Under the pieces are notes generated by a model. It worked only from the letters and a program-made list of their open reading frames with translations, was not told the origin of the DNA and did no database searches. From assembly GCF_029962835.1 (NCBI RefSeq), contig NC_080590.1:61440001-61504000 (forward strand): a stretch of 64,000 nucleotides of DNA, given 5' to 3'. This stretch comes from Magnolia sinica (lineage: Eukaryota; Streptophyta; Magnoliopsida; Magnoliales; Magnoliaceae). The position numbers and the translations under genes were made by a program. Below, one piece after another: positions 23,505 to 35,068 of this stretch. How positions within the stretch are numbered: the stretch's first letter is position 1; every line of letters begins with the position of its first letter.

Positions 23505-24510
23505 AGCCGGTCCGTCAAACGGACCGCTGGTCCATGACGCGCGTCGGTTCATCCGGTGTATCTTCCTCCCTTATTTAAATTCGGCCTTTGGGTCGTCCAG
23601 AGACCCCATTGTGGTCCCTGGAAGATATCTTGAAGGAGTTTTTTGAGATTGTGTTTTCTTGCATTTTCCTTCCCATCTTCAGGTAATTTTGGTCAAGGGG
23701 TTTTTTATGGATCTTGCTGGACCATTCATTTGAAGAGCTCTTAGTGGGTTGGATTTCTCTATGAGCTTTGGGAAGGCTACGATCAGGACCTTTGATCTGC
23801 TTTGATTTGATCCTAACCATTGGATCTTGTTGGATTTCCTATTTTTGTTGGCTAAATTTTCTGTTGTATACATTTTTTTTTTATGGAGTGGGGTGTGATA
23901 AGAAAGGGGCCCCACCCTTTTATTTGAAGATTTTTTTGTTTTTTGTTTTATTATTATTTTTTGGATGATCTGGACCGTTGGATGGATGATCTGGGGCCTA
24001 TTTGAGTGTGTAGATGGTATAGATCTCGTTAGTTGACCACTTTATGGATGATGGATGGATGGGATTTTCCAAGTGGGTCCTACATCATGATCTTGATGTA
24101 TCCAGATGCATGGACTTGTTATGGTGGTGATTTTTGAAATAGACTTTGAAAAATGGGCCCCAATCATGGGCCTTGAAATGAATTTAGACATGGGCTTTGC
24201 AAGTGGTCCTTGAAAGTGGCCCTTTTGGAAGGGGCCTTTGGCCTGGGTCTTTTGATGGGCTTTTTGAAATGGGCCTTTGAAGTGGGCCTTTGAAGTGGGC
24301 TTGGAAGTGGGCCTTTTTTAAATGGGCTTTGACTTTTTTGAAAATGAGCCTTGGAATGGGTCTTTTTAGAAATGGATTTGGAAAATGGGCCTTTTAAAAT
24401 GGGCCTTGACGTTTTTGAAAATGAGCCTTGGAATGGGTCTTTTTGGAAATGGCCTTGGAAAACGGGCCTGGGCCTCAGAATGATCTTTTTGAAATGGGCC
24501 TTTTGACATT
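23505..24510 (+). other. Leader or intron region of antisense gene 1 with GGGCCTTT-type repeats
   Basis: T-rich, non-coding. From about 24130 to 24520 short units like ATGGGCCTTTGAAG recur, including two related blocks at about 24310-24380 and 24390-24465 that share GAAAATGAGCCTTGGAATGG. The run ends in TTTGTGCAG (about 24545-24553), a good 3' splice site just before the coding block, so an upstream non-coding exon is possible. Confidence 0.5.
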
Positions 24511-25310
24511 TTGGTGAGAAGGGCATTTACTTGTGAGCTTTGTTTGTGCAGCATACCTCGTCGTGGTAGGAATGAGACTGGTCCTTCTCGCCAGTCGACT
24601 GATCCGTTCTATCTACCACGAGAAGGTCGACATCTTTCTGATATAGCTCGGGAAGGTGGTGCGCCTACGATTCCTAGAGGGCATGGGGTTAGGACACACT
24701 GGCTTGATTGGTTCCATGATCCGCAGCCTCTGTTCTTTGAGGTGTTGGAGCGTACTCCATTCACGCACTTATTTCGAGTTCGTCTGAGTAAGACAAACAT
24801 GTCCCTTTTATCTGCCTTGACTGAGCAGTGGCACCCTGAGACTCACACCTTCCAGTTGCCTTTTGGGGAGTGGGGGATCACTCCTTATGATATATACATG
24901 CAGCTAGGTCTCCGATATGATGGGGGATCTGTTCCTTTTGAGGATGATCTCCCAGTACCTTCTGAAGATGACTGGATGGAATTATTAGGGATGATGCCAT
25001 ATGCCACAGATTTTCAGGTCATCGATTCAAGCTATTATGGTTGTTGTCGAATTTTGCCAGACGCATTCCTAAAACTAAAGCTGCAGCTGTGGCGAAGGCT
25101 CACGCCCTGATTCTGTATACTATGGGAGCAATGATTTTCTGCCACGGGAATAAGCTTGTGAGTTCTCATCTGTTGTCGCTTGTGGCAGATATCACTTTTT
25201 CCACGCCGTACAACCGGAATGCAGCCCTCCTAGCTCATTTGTACGAAGGGCTGGACAAGGCCAGCCATTGTATCAGCTGATCTTTGACTGACTTTTATCC
25301 AGTCATCGAG

Positions 25311-25391
25311 GTACTTTCTTGATGTCCCTTTTGTATTATTTTCTTTGGGAATGGTCTGGTGTGCCCTTTTCTAATCGCGGCTTTGGCGCAG
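25311..25391 (+). other. Intron 1 of antisense gene 1 (81 nt)
   Basis: GT at 25311, U-rich body, CTAAT branch-like word, GCGCAG at the end. Removing it joins ...FYPVIE to VCFFDHFP in frame. Confidence 0.75.
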
Positions 25392-25553
25392 GTCTGCTTT
25401 TTCGACCATTTTCCCCATTTAACACCTACTCTGATTGATCATTCGCCCCCTTTCCCTCGCATGATGCTATGGTACAAGGATAACCTCAGCCGCATGCGCC
25501 TATTTTTTGATCTTGCATGGAGGTCGAATATCGATGCCCTTGTCCCTAATGAT

Positions 25554-25631
25554 GTGAGTGTTTTGTCTTGCCCTGTATTGCCCATGTGTTGCTTTCTGGC
25601 TATCTGCTGATCCTTTTTCTCCCTTTTACAG
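25554..25631 (+). other. Intron 2 of antisense gene 1 (78 nt)
   Basis: Starts GTGAGTG, has CTGAT near the end, finishes CCCTTTTACAG. Phase 0 on both sides. Confidence 0.85.
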
Positions 25632-26051
25632 TTTCACACCAGGCCATATCTCCAGTCGAATGCAGCGCTTACTCCTGGAGCTTAGGAGGCCTTTCAGGCC
25701 TCATGACGTCGCCGTATTCTGAAGGACCCGCGTGTGACGAAATGGTATCTAGGAGAGACTTTTTTGGCAGCTGACCGACAACCCTTTGGTCCCACTTATC
25801 CGCCATCCGAACCATCTGATTGGAGATCCGTGCCTGATAAGGAGTTGACCACTGCTTTGGAGGGTTTTGAGGCCAGTGCCTTCATCAACCCGGACAAAGA
25901 GTATAGCTCCTGGTGTGAGCAGTACGGCATTTATCTGATCTTACAGCCTGGCTATGCTCCAGGTGGCAGTGCCTGTTTTGCTAGAGGAGGAATCTTGGGA
26001 CCTCATTTTCATCGCAAGGATAGAGATACTTATCTTCCCGATGACGATTAG

Positions 26052-26500
26052 TTCATTGTATCCTGTGACCAGCTGTGTAATCCTCTTGTTTATATGAAAT
26101 TTCAATTGTTCAATGTTGCCTTCTTTGGTATTCTTATGATCATTTTTTTTTTAATCCAACTGAGCACATGGAGGTGCATTACTTAGTCCCATCCCTTTGG
26201 AGTGGGCCCTGTCGGAATTTTGCTCGAAACTAGGCCCGGGCGATAGTCCGACTGCCGCCTGTTGACTTTCGCCCGTTTTGCTTATTCTGTTAGGTGCTGC
26301 AGTGATTCAGTGATGACAATTCCTGCAACGGTACTCCGAATGCCGCTAGCGGTAATCCGATTACCACCTCCGTTCATCTTTTCTTCTAGCAAGCCCTCTT
26401 CTTCTCTGTTCATTCCTTCCTATCCCTTTCTGTTTATTCCTTTTGCCTAGGCCATCCGATCCTTCTCTTTTGCCCCTTTCTCTTTTGTCCCTTCTTTCCC
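26052..26500 (+). promoter_or_regulatory. Spacer between the antisense genes with an inverted motif pair
   Basis: Non-coding. Holds an inverted copy of the element-B motif at 26232-26262 (GCCCGGGCGATAGTCCGACT) and a direct copy at 26326-26360 (ACTCCGAATGCCGC then TAGCGGTAATCCG). A pyrimidine-rich tract follows to about 26530, typical of a plant leader. It probably contains the promoter of antisense gene 2, but no clear TATA box is seen. Confidence 0.55.
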
Positions 26501-26545
26501 TTGTCCTTTTCTTCTTTTGTCTTTTCTTTCCTTTTGGTGGCTATT

Positions 26546-28867
26546 ATGGGTGATCATGATGAGGGGGTTGATGGATTTATTAATGGTGAAGAGATAGGTG
26601 GGCCCATAAATGGTGGAGAAGATTCATTTATGGATGGATTAATGGAGGTTGATGGTGGTGTAATGAGTTCTTTTGGAGAGATCAATGCCATTTATGCAAT
26701 GATCCCTACCACCATTAATGGAGGATATGAGGTTGGGTTGGATGGTTTGGATGGTTTTGATGGGTCCATATCAGATGTACCACCAGGATTTAGAGATGTT
26801 AACATGGTGGGGATGGATGGTGAGGATGGTGAGGATGGCTCGACGATGGCGACTGATGGTTTGATTGATGGAGGGATGGTTATGGGTGGTGTGAATAGTA
26901 GTACGGCGATGATGGATGGTGCGGATGTGGCGGATCAGGCCTGGATGGGTGGCTTGGATATGACAGGTGATGGACTTCTTGTGGATGGCCTGAGTCAGAT
27001 CTTTGGTGCGGATTTCGAGGTAGTAATGGGACAGTCGGCTTCTGTCGGGCTCCAGGGTACAGATCTTGTCAGCTACTGGGATGCACTAGGCGTTGCAGCT
27101 CCCGGGGCTTGTTCATTTCAGACTGCTCCTGAGGTAGCGATCATTGGTGGCTCGGGCCCGTCTGTTGCAGCTTTTTAGAGAACTTTATAGGATGCGATGG
27201 GCGAGGCTGGCTTCTTCCATCATCATGAGATTCGTTTATCTTTGACGATTCGCCTATGGACCCGGGGCTTCAGATTGTAGAGGGAGTGCCTGTTCAGACC
27301 TGCCGTTTACATCCACGCGACACCTGTTCTGAGAGGTTGCATATTTAGTCGAGAGCTTGACCCAGTCGGAGATTTTTGAGTTGAGCTCCTTAGGCTTTCG
27401 AGAGGTTCTTCACTTCCACCGGATTCGCCTAGATTAGCGATTATTGAGCGCAGCTTTGTACGATTGGGTTCCCTCTCTGAATCTGTTTTCCTTCAATGAT
27501 CTGGAGCTGGGCCCATCATTGGAGGAGTTCTCATGTTTGTCTGGGCTTCCCCTGACCCGGGAGCCCTATGTTCCCTCGTCCGAGCCGGTCCGTTCTACTG
27601 ATCTGATTTCCTTGTTCGGATTTCTTACTGCTCTCGCTGCTACGGAGGGTGGGGCCAGTGAGCTTATGCTCGAGGTCCTATACGATCGCTGTTCTACTGT
27701 CCGAGGGGTCCTGGGTTGGATCGCCAGCTCCAGTGCTTGAATGCACTAATATTTTGTGTCTTGGCTGAGTTGCTTTTCTCAGGGTGGAGATAGTCATCAC
27801 TGGTAGTTTTGTTGGATGTCTTCCGTCGTGTCTTGCATCGCAGGAGCATTACTTCTATGGTGTTAGCGGAGCTCTTCTTGGGGCTGACTGAGTGCTCTCT
27901 TGGATATACGCATATCCTCAGGGACAGCTGCTCATTTCTTCAGGTACTCTTTGCTCTGCTCCTTTCTTTTCCTTCATTTTCTGCTTCCAACTTGAGCTTG
28001 ATTTATTCTTCTCCCAAGTGTGGTTATGGGAACACATGTACATGACCCCTATGCTTGTGTGGCCTGATTCCCGCCGTGATGATGTGTTGTCTTTGTTGCT
28101 TGATGGCCTTCCCCTCGGCGTTGAGGCCACTGAGTCGTTGTACCACTGCATGCTCTCTCAGCTTCGAGGGTGGGAGATTAGCTGGGAGGCTACCTGGCTC
28201 TGTCACTCGCCATTGATTTGCAACGTAGCTCGCACTCCTTTGCTGCTGCTAGGTCTTCGGGGATACTGTTCTTACCATCCAGTGCGATTCCTTCGTCAGT
28301 TTGGTTTCTGGCAGGATATTCCGGAGTTCGCCTTCTCTAGATTTGGGCATGCCCCTCTTCCTTCTGATTTGATTGCCTTGTATAGACAAGTCTGGATTTC
28401 CTGGCAAGGCTCTTTGGATGCGACGGCTCTGGATCTCGAGTCTTGGGCCCCTCCTCTGGCAACAGTACCATATCAACGATGGGTGGTAGAGCAGTCACTT
28501 TATCGACAGGTCCCTGGCTGGCATTTGGCAGACGAGGTTGCTGATTAGGACATGGTGAGTGATACTGCTTTATCCTCTTCATGTGTCGTTGACTTGCTTG
28601 AGGCTTTTGAGGAGCGACCCTTCATTGATCCTTCCTTCTTGCTGGCCACACATGGCCACCTGATCAGCGAGATTGTTGTCCTCCGTCATGCATGTGAAGA
28701 CTTGGCCCGTTGGCTGGCAGTGGGGCGTATAGTATGATGAGAGTATGTTCGCGGCGCATCATCTGGACAGAGATGAGATCTTTTACCTGCACATGGAGAT
28801 AGAGAGGCTTAGGCAGAGATTATTGACGTATGAGGGATATGAGTTCTCCTGTGATCCTTGGTTGTGA
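26546..28867 (+). pseudogene. Antisense gene 2 of element B: DUF7745/PMD-like protein
   Basis: A first exon (ATG 26546, open to 27178) encodes a Gly/Asp/Met-rich acidic stretch with MGDHDEGVDGF at its start. After stops a conserved block follows at 27444-27740: ALYDWVPSLNLFSFNDLELG then PSLEEFSCLSGLPL, the N-terminal block of DUF7745/PMD-type plant proteins. Next come VFRRVLHRR...LAELFLG (27809-27943) and, after an intron-like gap 27944-28018 (GTACTC...CCCAAG), WLWEHMYMTPMLVWP, LLLGLRGYCSYHPVRFLRQFG and WISWQGSLDATAL. The C-terminus (28552-28867) is Glu/Leu-rich and coiled-coil-like, ending YEFSCDPWL. The splice phase at 28018 is off by one base as it stands. Stops at 27176, 28546 and 28735 are visible. 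Confidence 0.75.
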
Positions 28868-29906
28868 TTGACTGCTTATTTTGTATACATGCATAGTTTT
28901 GTTTTTGGAACCAAAAGGAAAGAAAAAGCAGTATAAACGTTTCTAAATGAAAGAAACATTTTGTTTTGTGTCAATTCACTGGTGTTTGGATTTGTGCTTT
29001 GGATGATTGGGATCAAAACTTTGGGCTTAGCCCACATTGTGCGCAGTAGTCTAGATCGTGTTCTTAGGGTCTTGGTTCCCTAAGAGGGTCTCCGGGATCG
29101 CATTCCATGAATTTGAACAGAGTTTGGTAGAGTACTAATCTGAGGTTGTTCTTCCCTTGTATCTTGTTGCGGCGCCTGCTACCTTGACTTTTTCTGTACC
29201 TGTACTTTTATTTTATATATATATATATATTTTTTTTTTATTTCCTGCCATTTTACTTGTAATGCCTTTTCAGGTTTTCACTACGTCTGGCTCTTCCCAT
29301 CATTTTTGCTCATAGCGTCCTTTCGGATTTTCACTATGTCCCGAGTTTTTTATCTTGCCTGCCCCTTGGCAACTGTGCTCTTTTTATCCTTGGCTCCCTT
29401 TCAGGTTTTCACCAAGTCCGCTACATGCCTGCTATTGTTACTCGAGCTGCCCTTTCAAATTTTTAACTCGCCCCTTTTGCTTAGACATGTCTTTCTTTCT
29501 TCTTTTTTTTTTTTGTTTTTTGCTTTTTTTTTTTTTGGAGTACCGGGAGTGATGGATGGACTTCCTTCATGGCCGACCAACTGGTTACCTTCCTACCTTT
29601 GTCTTTGAGTACAATTGTAAGCTGCTTTTTGGGTGGATGTGGAATGGACTTCCTCTCTTTCCTTCTTTTTGAGGTTTTCTTCTTTTTTGGAATTTTCTTC
29701 TTTTTGCTTTCTCCATTTTTTTTTATTTTGGTTTTCTCTTTCTTCTTTTTTTTCTCTTTTTTTTTTGGTTCTCTTCTTTTTGTGGGAGAAATGGCAGGTG
29801 TTTCCTGATGGGAGAGGTGGCGGATATATACATATTTTTTGGTTTTTAGTGGGAAATGTGATGGGTGCAGCTTTGCGATTGTAATCATTAACAGGGTCAG
29901 GTATGG
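28868..29906. other. Convergent spacer between antisense gene 2 and pol
   Basis: Non-coding. A pyrimidine-rich block (29470-29780) has long T and CTT runs, and (TA)n lies at about 29215-29230. Both the plus-strand gene and the minus-strand pol would end their transcripts here. Three copies of a phrase like CCTTT.AGGTTTTCAC(T/C)A occur at 29267-29410. Confidence 0.5.
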
Positions 29907-31162
29907 TTACCTATGATAGATTTTCATGTTGTCGGCATTGATGGGCTTAGAAAGATCTTCTCCTTTCAGACTGGTGAGTCGAAGAGCACCTCCCGGGAGT
30001 ACTTGTCGAATAATCAGCGGGCTGTCCCACGAGGGTTTGAATTTTCCTCTAGGATCTGGTAAGTGAGGTGGTCGGATGCGCTTCATGACCATGTCACCCA
30101 CTTTGAAGCTTCTCTTGCGGACCCTCTTGTTGTAAGGTCAGGCGATCCTCCTTTGATAACATTGGGAGTGGCTTAGTGCCCGCATGCGCTTTTCATCCAC
30201 CAGGTGCAGTTGATCATACCTTACTTATTGCCACTCGCCTTCCTCGACTTTACTTTCCAGCAGTATTCACAGTGATGGGATTTCAATTTCGACTAGTAGT
30301 ACCACCTCCATTCCTTAAGTAAGCTCATACAGAGTGGCGCCTGTAGCAGATCGTACAGATGTTCAATAGGCCCAAAGTGCGTAAGGAAGCATTTTCGACC
30401 AATCGCGATATGTTTTCACCATTTTCTCCAGTATGTGGATGATAGTTTTGTTTGCAGCCTCGACCCCACCATTCATTTGAGGACAGTAAGAGCTTGACCG
30501 ATGGCGTTGAATCTTGAACTTGTCGAGGAAATCGCCCATCCTTCTATTGATGAATGGAGTTCCATTGTCAGTGATGATGGCCTGAGGGACCCCTAACGGC
30601 TAATGATGTTGTTCTTTATAAACTTGACCACATGAGATGCTGCGATGGTAGTGTAGGATGCTGCCTCTATCCATTTGGTGAAGTAATCTACTGCCTCTAG
30701 GATATACTCGTGCCCATTTGAAGCTTTCGGGCTGATCTTGACGATGATATCCAGCCCCCATATAGAGAAGGGCCACGGTGCCATCAAGCTGTAGACTTCG
30801 GAAGCAGGTGCACGGATCTCGTTTGCATGCTCTTGACATTTGAAGCATTTCTTGACATGCTTGCAGCAATCTGTCTCCATTGTGAGCCAGTAGTAGCCGA
30901 GTCGTAGGATCTTCTTTGCCATCATATGTCCATTCATGTGTGGGCCGCATAGTCCTTCGTGGATTTCAGACATGATTTGCATTACTTCTGTCTCATCCAC
31001 ATAGCGGAGAAGGACTTGGTTGAAGGATCGCTTTAGAGGATGCCCCCAGTGATCACGAATTGTGCCGCTAACCATTAGATAATGCGACGATCGGTCAGTG
31101 TTGCTCCTTCCTGATACTTCTGATGTTCGAGATATTCTTTGATATCTGTGTACCATAGCCAA
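29907..31162 (-). pseudogene. Integrase of element B
   Basis: Minus strand from 31162: zinc head with IHEGLCGPHMNGHMMAKK and CKHVKKCFKCQEHANE, then the catalytic core WGLDIIVKISPKASNGHEYI...VDYFTKWIEA. A stop follows at about 30591 (NIISR then TAG). Core residues continue as AIITDNGTPF and later NGGVEAANK, so the D, D and E of the catalytic triad are readable. The GDMVMKRIRPPHLPDPRGKF tail and INADNMKIYHR close the polyprotein at 29907. One frameshift separates this frame from the RNase H frame near 31080 and another lies before 30101. Confidence 0.85.
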
Positions 31163-31845
31163 TCATTTAAGGGACATTCAGCTTCATTGATCTGTAGGCA
31201 GAATGCGGGTTCCTCCTGGAGTTCGATGGTGAGTTCCCATTCTGCAACTCCTTTTGGGATCTCCATCATTGAAGCAAGAGTAGCTAGAGCGTCTGCAAAT
31301 TGATTCTTGACTCGGGGCATGTAGGAGAATGTGATTTCGTCGAATTTCTCAATTAAAATTTTCAGGTAGACGTGATATGGGATCAGCTTTTCATCTTTAG
31401 TCTTCCAATCGTCATTTATCTGATTGATGATGAGTTGTGAATCTCCGATGACTTACAACTTTTTTATGTTAAGGATGATGGCTTCTCTTAGACCTGTGAT
31501 GCATGCTTCATATTCAACCATGTTGTTAGTGCATTGGAATGCCAGCCTCTTGGATATGGAAATTGGGACGTCATTGGGAGAGTAGAGTATGACGCCTACT
31601 CCACTTCCCTTCGAATTTGTAGCTCCATCAAAGAAGAGCGTCCACTCTCCGACCTTCCTTTCTTCTTCCTCGATCAGGAGGACGTCGGTCTTCAATGGTT
31701 GATAGTTGGGCAGAGAGTGTGCCGTTAAATGATCGGCCAATGCTTGCCCATTGATTGTCTTCTGGGTGACATAAGTGATGTCGAACTTAGAAAGTAGTAA
31801 CTGCCATTTTGCGATCCTCCCCGTTAATGCTGGCTTTTTGAACAA
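31075..31845 (-). pseudogene. Second RNase H domain of element B
   Basis: Minus frame gives WTLFFDGATNSKGSGVGVIL, CTNNMVEYEACITGL, a stop replacing one codon at about 31452, VIGDSQLIINQI and MPRVKNQFADALATLASM. Motifs FDGA, NNxxEYEA, GDS and the ADALA tail are those of the archaeal-type RNase H that defines Tat elements. The spacer to integrase follows. Confidence 0.85.
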
Positions 31846-32232
31846 TTACTTCAATGGGTCCATGCGAGCGAGTAGAAGGATTGGGTGAACGATCATATAA
31901 TGTCTTAGCCGTTGTGTCACCCATACTAGAGCGGGACACGTTTTCTCTAAGCTAGAGTATTTGGCTTCATAGTTTGTGAATCGTCTACTTAGATAGTAGA
32001 TTGCTTGCTCTTTTCTTCCTGTATCATCGTGTTGGCCAAGATCGCATCTGATTGCTTCTGCTATGACGGAGATATATAGTAGCAATGGCCTACCTGGAGT
32101 AGGTGGCATGAGCACTGGGGGATTCAGCAAGTACTTCTTGATTTTGTCGAAGGCCGCTTGACAGTCTTCATTCCATTCCTTTGGCGAGTTCTTTTGTAGG
32201 AGCTTGAATATGGGCTCGCAGACTGGGGTGAG
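31846..32232 (-). pseudogene. First RNase H domain of element B
   Basis: Minus frame: NPPVLMPPTPGRPLLLYISV, GQHDDTGRKEQAIYYLSRRF, YSSLEKTCPALVW. Same frame as RT; a stop at about 31843 separates it from the KPALTGRIAKWQ segment. Confidence 0.8.
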
Positions 32233-33356
32233 CTATGTGATGAATTGGTTGATATACTGGATCCGGCCGAGGAAGCCCTGAATTTCTTTTTTAGTTTTAG
32301 GCAGTGGCATTTCAATGATTGCCTTGGTCTTGGTTTCATCCAGCTGAATACCATCTTCGCTGACAATGAAGCCTAACAGTTTGCCTCCAGTTGCACCGAA
32401 AACGCATTTTTGTGGGTTGAGACGGAGCTTGAACTTTTCTAGCCTGTCGAAGAGCTTTTTGTGATCCTCAAAGCGTCCTTTGATCGTGCGAGATTTGATG
32501 ATCATGTCGTCCACATAGCCTTCCATTTCCTTATTTATCATGTCATGGAATAAGGCAATCATGGCTCACTGATATGTAGCTCCTGCATTCTTCAGCCCGA
32601 AGGGCATAACCCTGTAGCAGAAAGTTCCCCATGTTGTGATGAAGGAAGTCTTCTTGCAATCTTCGATAGCCATCCTGATCTGATTGTAACCAGAGAATCC
32701 ATCCATAAAGGAGAAGATCTTGTGTCCAGCAGTATTATCCACCAGTGTGTCGATACGGGGTAGAGGGAAATCGTCTTTAGGACTTGCTTTGTTGAGGTCC
32801 CTAAAATCGATGCACATTCTGACTTTCCCATCCTTCTTTGGAACTGGTATGATATTTGCAAGCAATTCCGGGTAGTTGGAGACTACCAAGAATCCCGCAT
32901 TGTATTGCTTGATGACTTCATCCTAAATTTTCAGGGCCCATTCCGGCTTCATTCTTCGCAGCTTCTGCTTGATGGGCCTCATGTCTGGCTTTGTTGGTAA
33001 ATGGTGCACCACTAAGTCTTCATCGAGCCCTGGCATGTCTTCATAAGAGAAAGCAAAGTTGGACAACTTTGGTTTTAGAAACTCCATCATCATCTGCTTG
33101 TGTTCCGGGGAAGTGATCTACCGATGCACACCTCTCTGGGGAGTTCCATTGACCTTAAGTTCACAATTTCGAAATCTTCTGCTACAACATTGGCCTTTGT
33201 TTCGAATTTTTTGAGAGAGTCCTCAAATTCGCGAGCGGTATCATCATTTCCCTCATCCAGGGCTTCATCCAAACCCATGAGCTCGAAGTCCAACTCTAGA
33301 TCAAAATCATATGAGTCGACCTCAAACTCTTGCGTTGTATCTGAGGTATTTGGCAC
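32233..33356 (-). pseudogene. Reverse transcriptase of element B
   Basis: An acidic linker (33356-33090) ends in LPREVCIGRSLP and shifts frame into FAFSYEDMPGLDEDLVVHHL. RT proper follows: IIPVPKKDGKVRMCIDFRDL, GFSGYNQI, CYRVMPFGLKNAGATYQ, a single stop at 32563, then EGYVDDMIIKS with an intact YVDD box, and the thumb LRLNPQKCVFGATGGKLLGF. All catalytic Asp residues are present. The frame is open apart from one or two stops. Confidence 0.9.
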
Positions 33357-33937
33357 AATGATTTTAGAAGGTTTTTCTATTGTTTTTGTATTTTAAAATT
33401 TTTCTAATGTTTTGTGGTTTTGAGGAAAATTTGATTTTTTTTTTTGTATTTTTGGGAATATGTGATGTTTTTGTGTTTTGAAGATTTTTTGATATTTTTG
33501 TGTCGCTAAAGGATCCCGAACAGGACGGTGTTGCGAACCATGATTGATCTTATCCTAGTTCAGGGTATCAACTACTATTTACATTGGTCCTTTTTTTTGA
33601 GACCGACATCCATGGATGGTTCGCAGGTTGATTCGATCATTAGGGGGATGGTTGACCATGGTGGTTCTTTCCCCCTTTTGAACTCATGGTTCTGCTCTGT
33701 CTGTTCCTGTGGGTCACCTGTCCCGATGACCATGATGTCTGCTAGGCTGGGCTTAGAGTCAGAATCTGATTCAACTTCTTCGCCCAGCAATTGAAGTTCT
33801 TCTGGCTCTTCAGGTTCATCTTGCGATGGGATTTTGATGTCCGTCCAGTCAAAGAAATGACACTTCCCTTTATCAATCCAATGGATGGGTTGCTTTTGCC
33901 CCTTATGTCGCTGAGCTAGTGGCGAGGATAGGTCCTC
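33357..33937 (-). other. Linker between protease and RT of element B
   Basis: Low-complexity T/G-rich DNA (33360-33520) and a short acidic frame (33790-33575, LGEEVESDSDSKPS). This is the normal place for the variable acidic linker of Tat polyproteins. No domain is recognised. Confidence 0.45.
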
Positions 33938-35068
33938 TTAATTGTGGGTGGAAACGGGTGTCTCCCTTTTCTTGCCTTTGTCCCTTCCAAGGGGTATTCC
34001 TGGATCTGGGTCCTTTGTGGGTAGATCCTTATCCATGCCCCTAGCCCCATGAGGTGAGTCTAGGGGTTTTGCCCCTGACATCATATATGCTTTTGATGTC
34101 TTGAGGATCTTATCCCACCTTATCGGTGGCCAGATGGACTCTTGATTGGCATGCTCTGAGAGTTTGAGTTGCCGGAGATGATCCTCAAGGGAAGTCATCG
34201 TGTTTCCACAAACTGCCCCAGCCTTAATGAATTTGATGGGTGTGCACCTAAACGTTTGACCCTTTCTTGGCCTTTCAGCTTGATCTTCTGATGTCAGTTG
34301 ATTTCCCAGTCCTCGCCTTTGCACATTACTGCGTGCTGGCTTTACTACCATACCTTTTTCATGGAACTCGGTGCGGCAGTTCAGGATTAATCGTTCAGGA
34401 GGGGGAATGACATATTCAGCAGTGAGAGGGTGTGGGTTGGCGATTGCATTCACATTTTTGAATTCAAAGCTGTGATACGGTATGTCACCCTCTGCATGCT
34501 GCATGTCAATCAATGGGATGTCAGTTTCTGGGATATTGACCGTCACCGGTAGGATGGTTTCTGGCTCGGCCAATACTGTAATGATTTGATTTCCCGAAGG
34601 AAATTTAACCCTTTGATGGAGGGTAGATGGGATGGCTTTAATAGCATGGAGCCATGGCTGCCCCAACAGGAGGTTAAATGAGGCAGGAATGTCAATGACT
34701 TAAAATGTGACAAGGGTCATGTCTGGTCTGATTTGTAGTTCTAGGTCAATTTCTGCCTCAACCTGTCCTCGAGAGTTATTAAAGGCTCTAACCCTCATAG
34801 TGTTGGACCTGAAAGAAGACAGTTCTATCCCTAATCGTTCGGCAGTCCTCAAAGGGCAAACATTTAGGCTTGATCCATTGTCTATGAGTACAAGTGAAAC
34901 TTTGAAATTCTCATAATGGACAACTATATTTAGTGAGCGCCCATGTTTACGACCTTCAGGTGGCAATTCCTCATCAGAGAAAGTTATGGCTCGTGGCGCG
35001 AGGAGTTGTCCGATCATACTTGCCACCATTTCGGGAAGTACATCAGGAGAGATATGGGCATCATTCAA
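33938..35068 (-). pseudogene. Aspartic protease and downstream linker of element B
   Basis: Minus frame from 35068 reads VSLVLIDNGSSLNVCPL, the retropepsin active site with its Asp in place, then LGIELSSF, NSRGQVEAEIDLELQI. A single TAA at 34700 interrupts just before VIDIPASFNLL, and the frame resumes GQPWLHAIKAIPSTLHQRVKF, the usual end of the domain. The long tail to 33938 (HSFEFKNVNAI, YVIPPPERLIL) is typical of Tat pro-RT linkers. Confidence 0.85.

Larger units (their letters stand above)
24511..26051 (+). pseudogene. Antisense gene 1 of element B: plant mobile domain protein with introns
   Basis: The plus-strand frame reads HWLDWF...LSALTEQWHPETHTFQLPFGEW then ITPYDIYMQLGL, the N-terminal block of the aminotransferase-like plant mobile domain. 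After a one-base frame break just before 25041 it continues LLSNFARRIPK, ILYTMGAMIFCHG, YNRNAALLAHLYEGLDKAS. A stop follows (25278), then FYPVIE up to a canonical intron 25311-25391 (GTACTT...GCGCAG). Exon VCFFDHFPHLTP ends at intron 25554-25631 (GTGAGT...TTTTACAG). The frame is kept across both introns (phase 0). The last exon has two stops near 25683 and 25704 and runs to 26051 (ends YLPDDD). It is antisense to pol. Function is unknown. Confidence 0.8.

Noticed and set aside
24164-24526. 120-residue minus frame rich in KAHFKGP repeats
   Set aside because: Translation of the GGGCCTTT repeats in the leader/intron of antisense gene 1.
29481-29888. Lys-rich 135-residue minus frame
   Set aside because: Comes from a T/CTT-rich tract; opposite frames are Phe/Ser runs.
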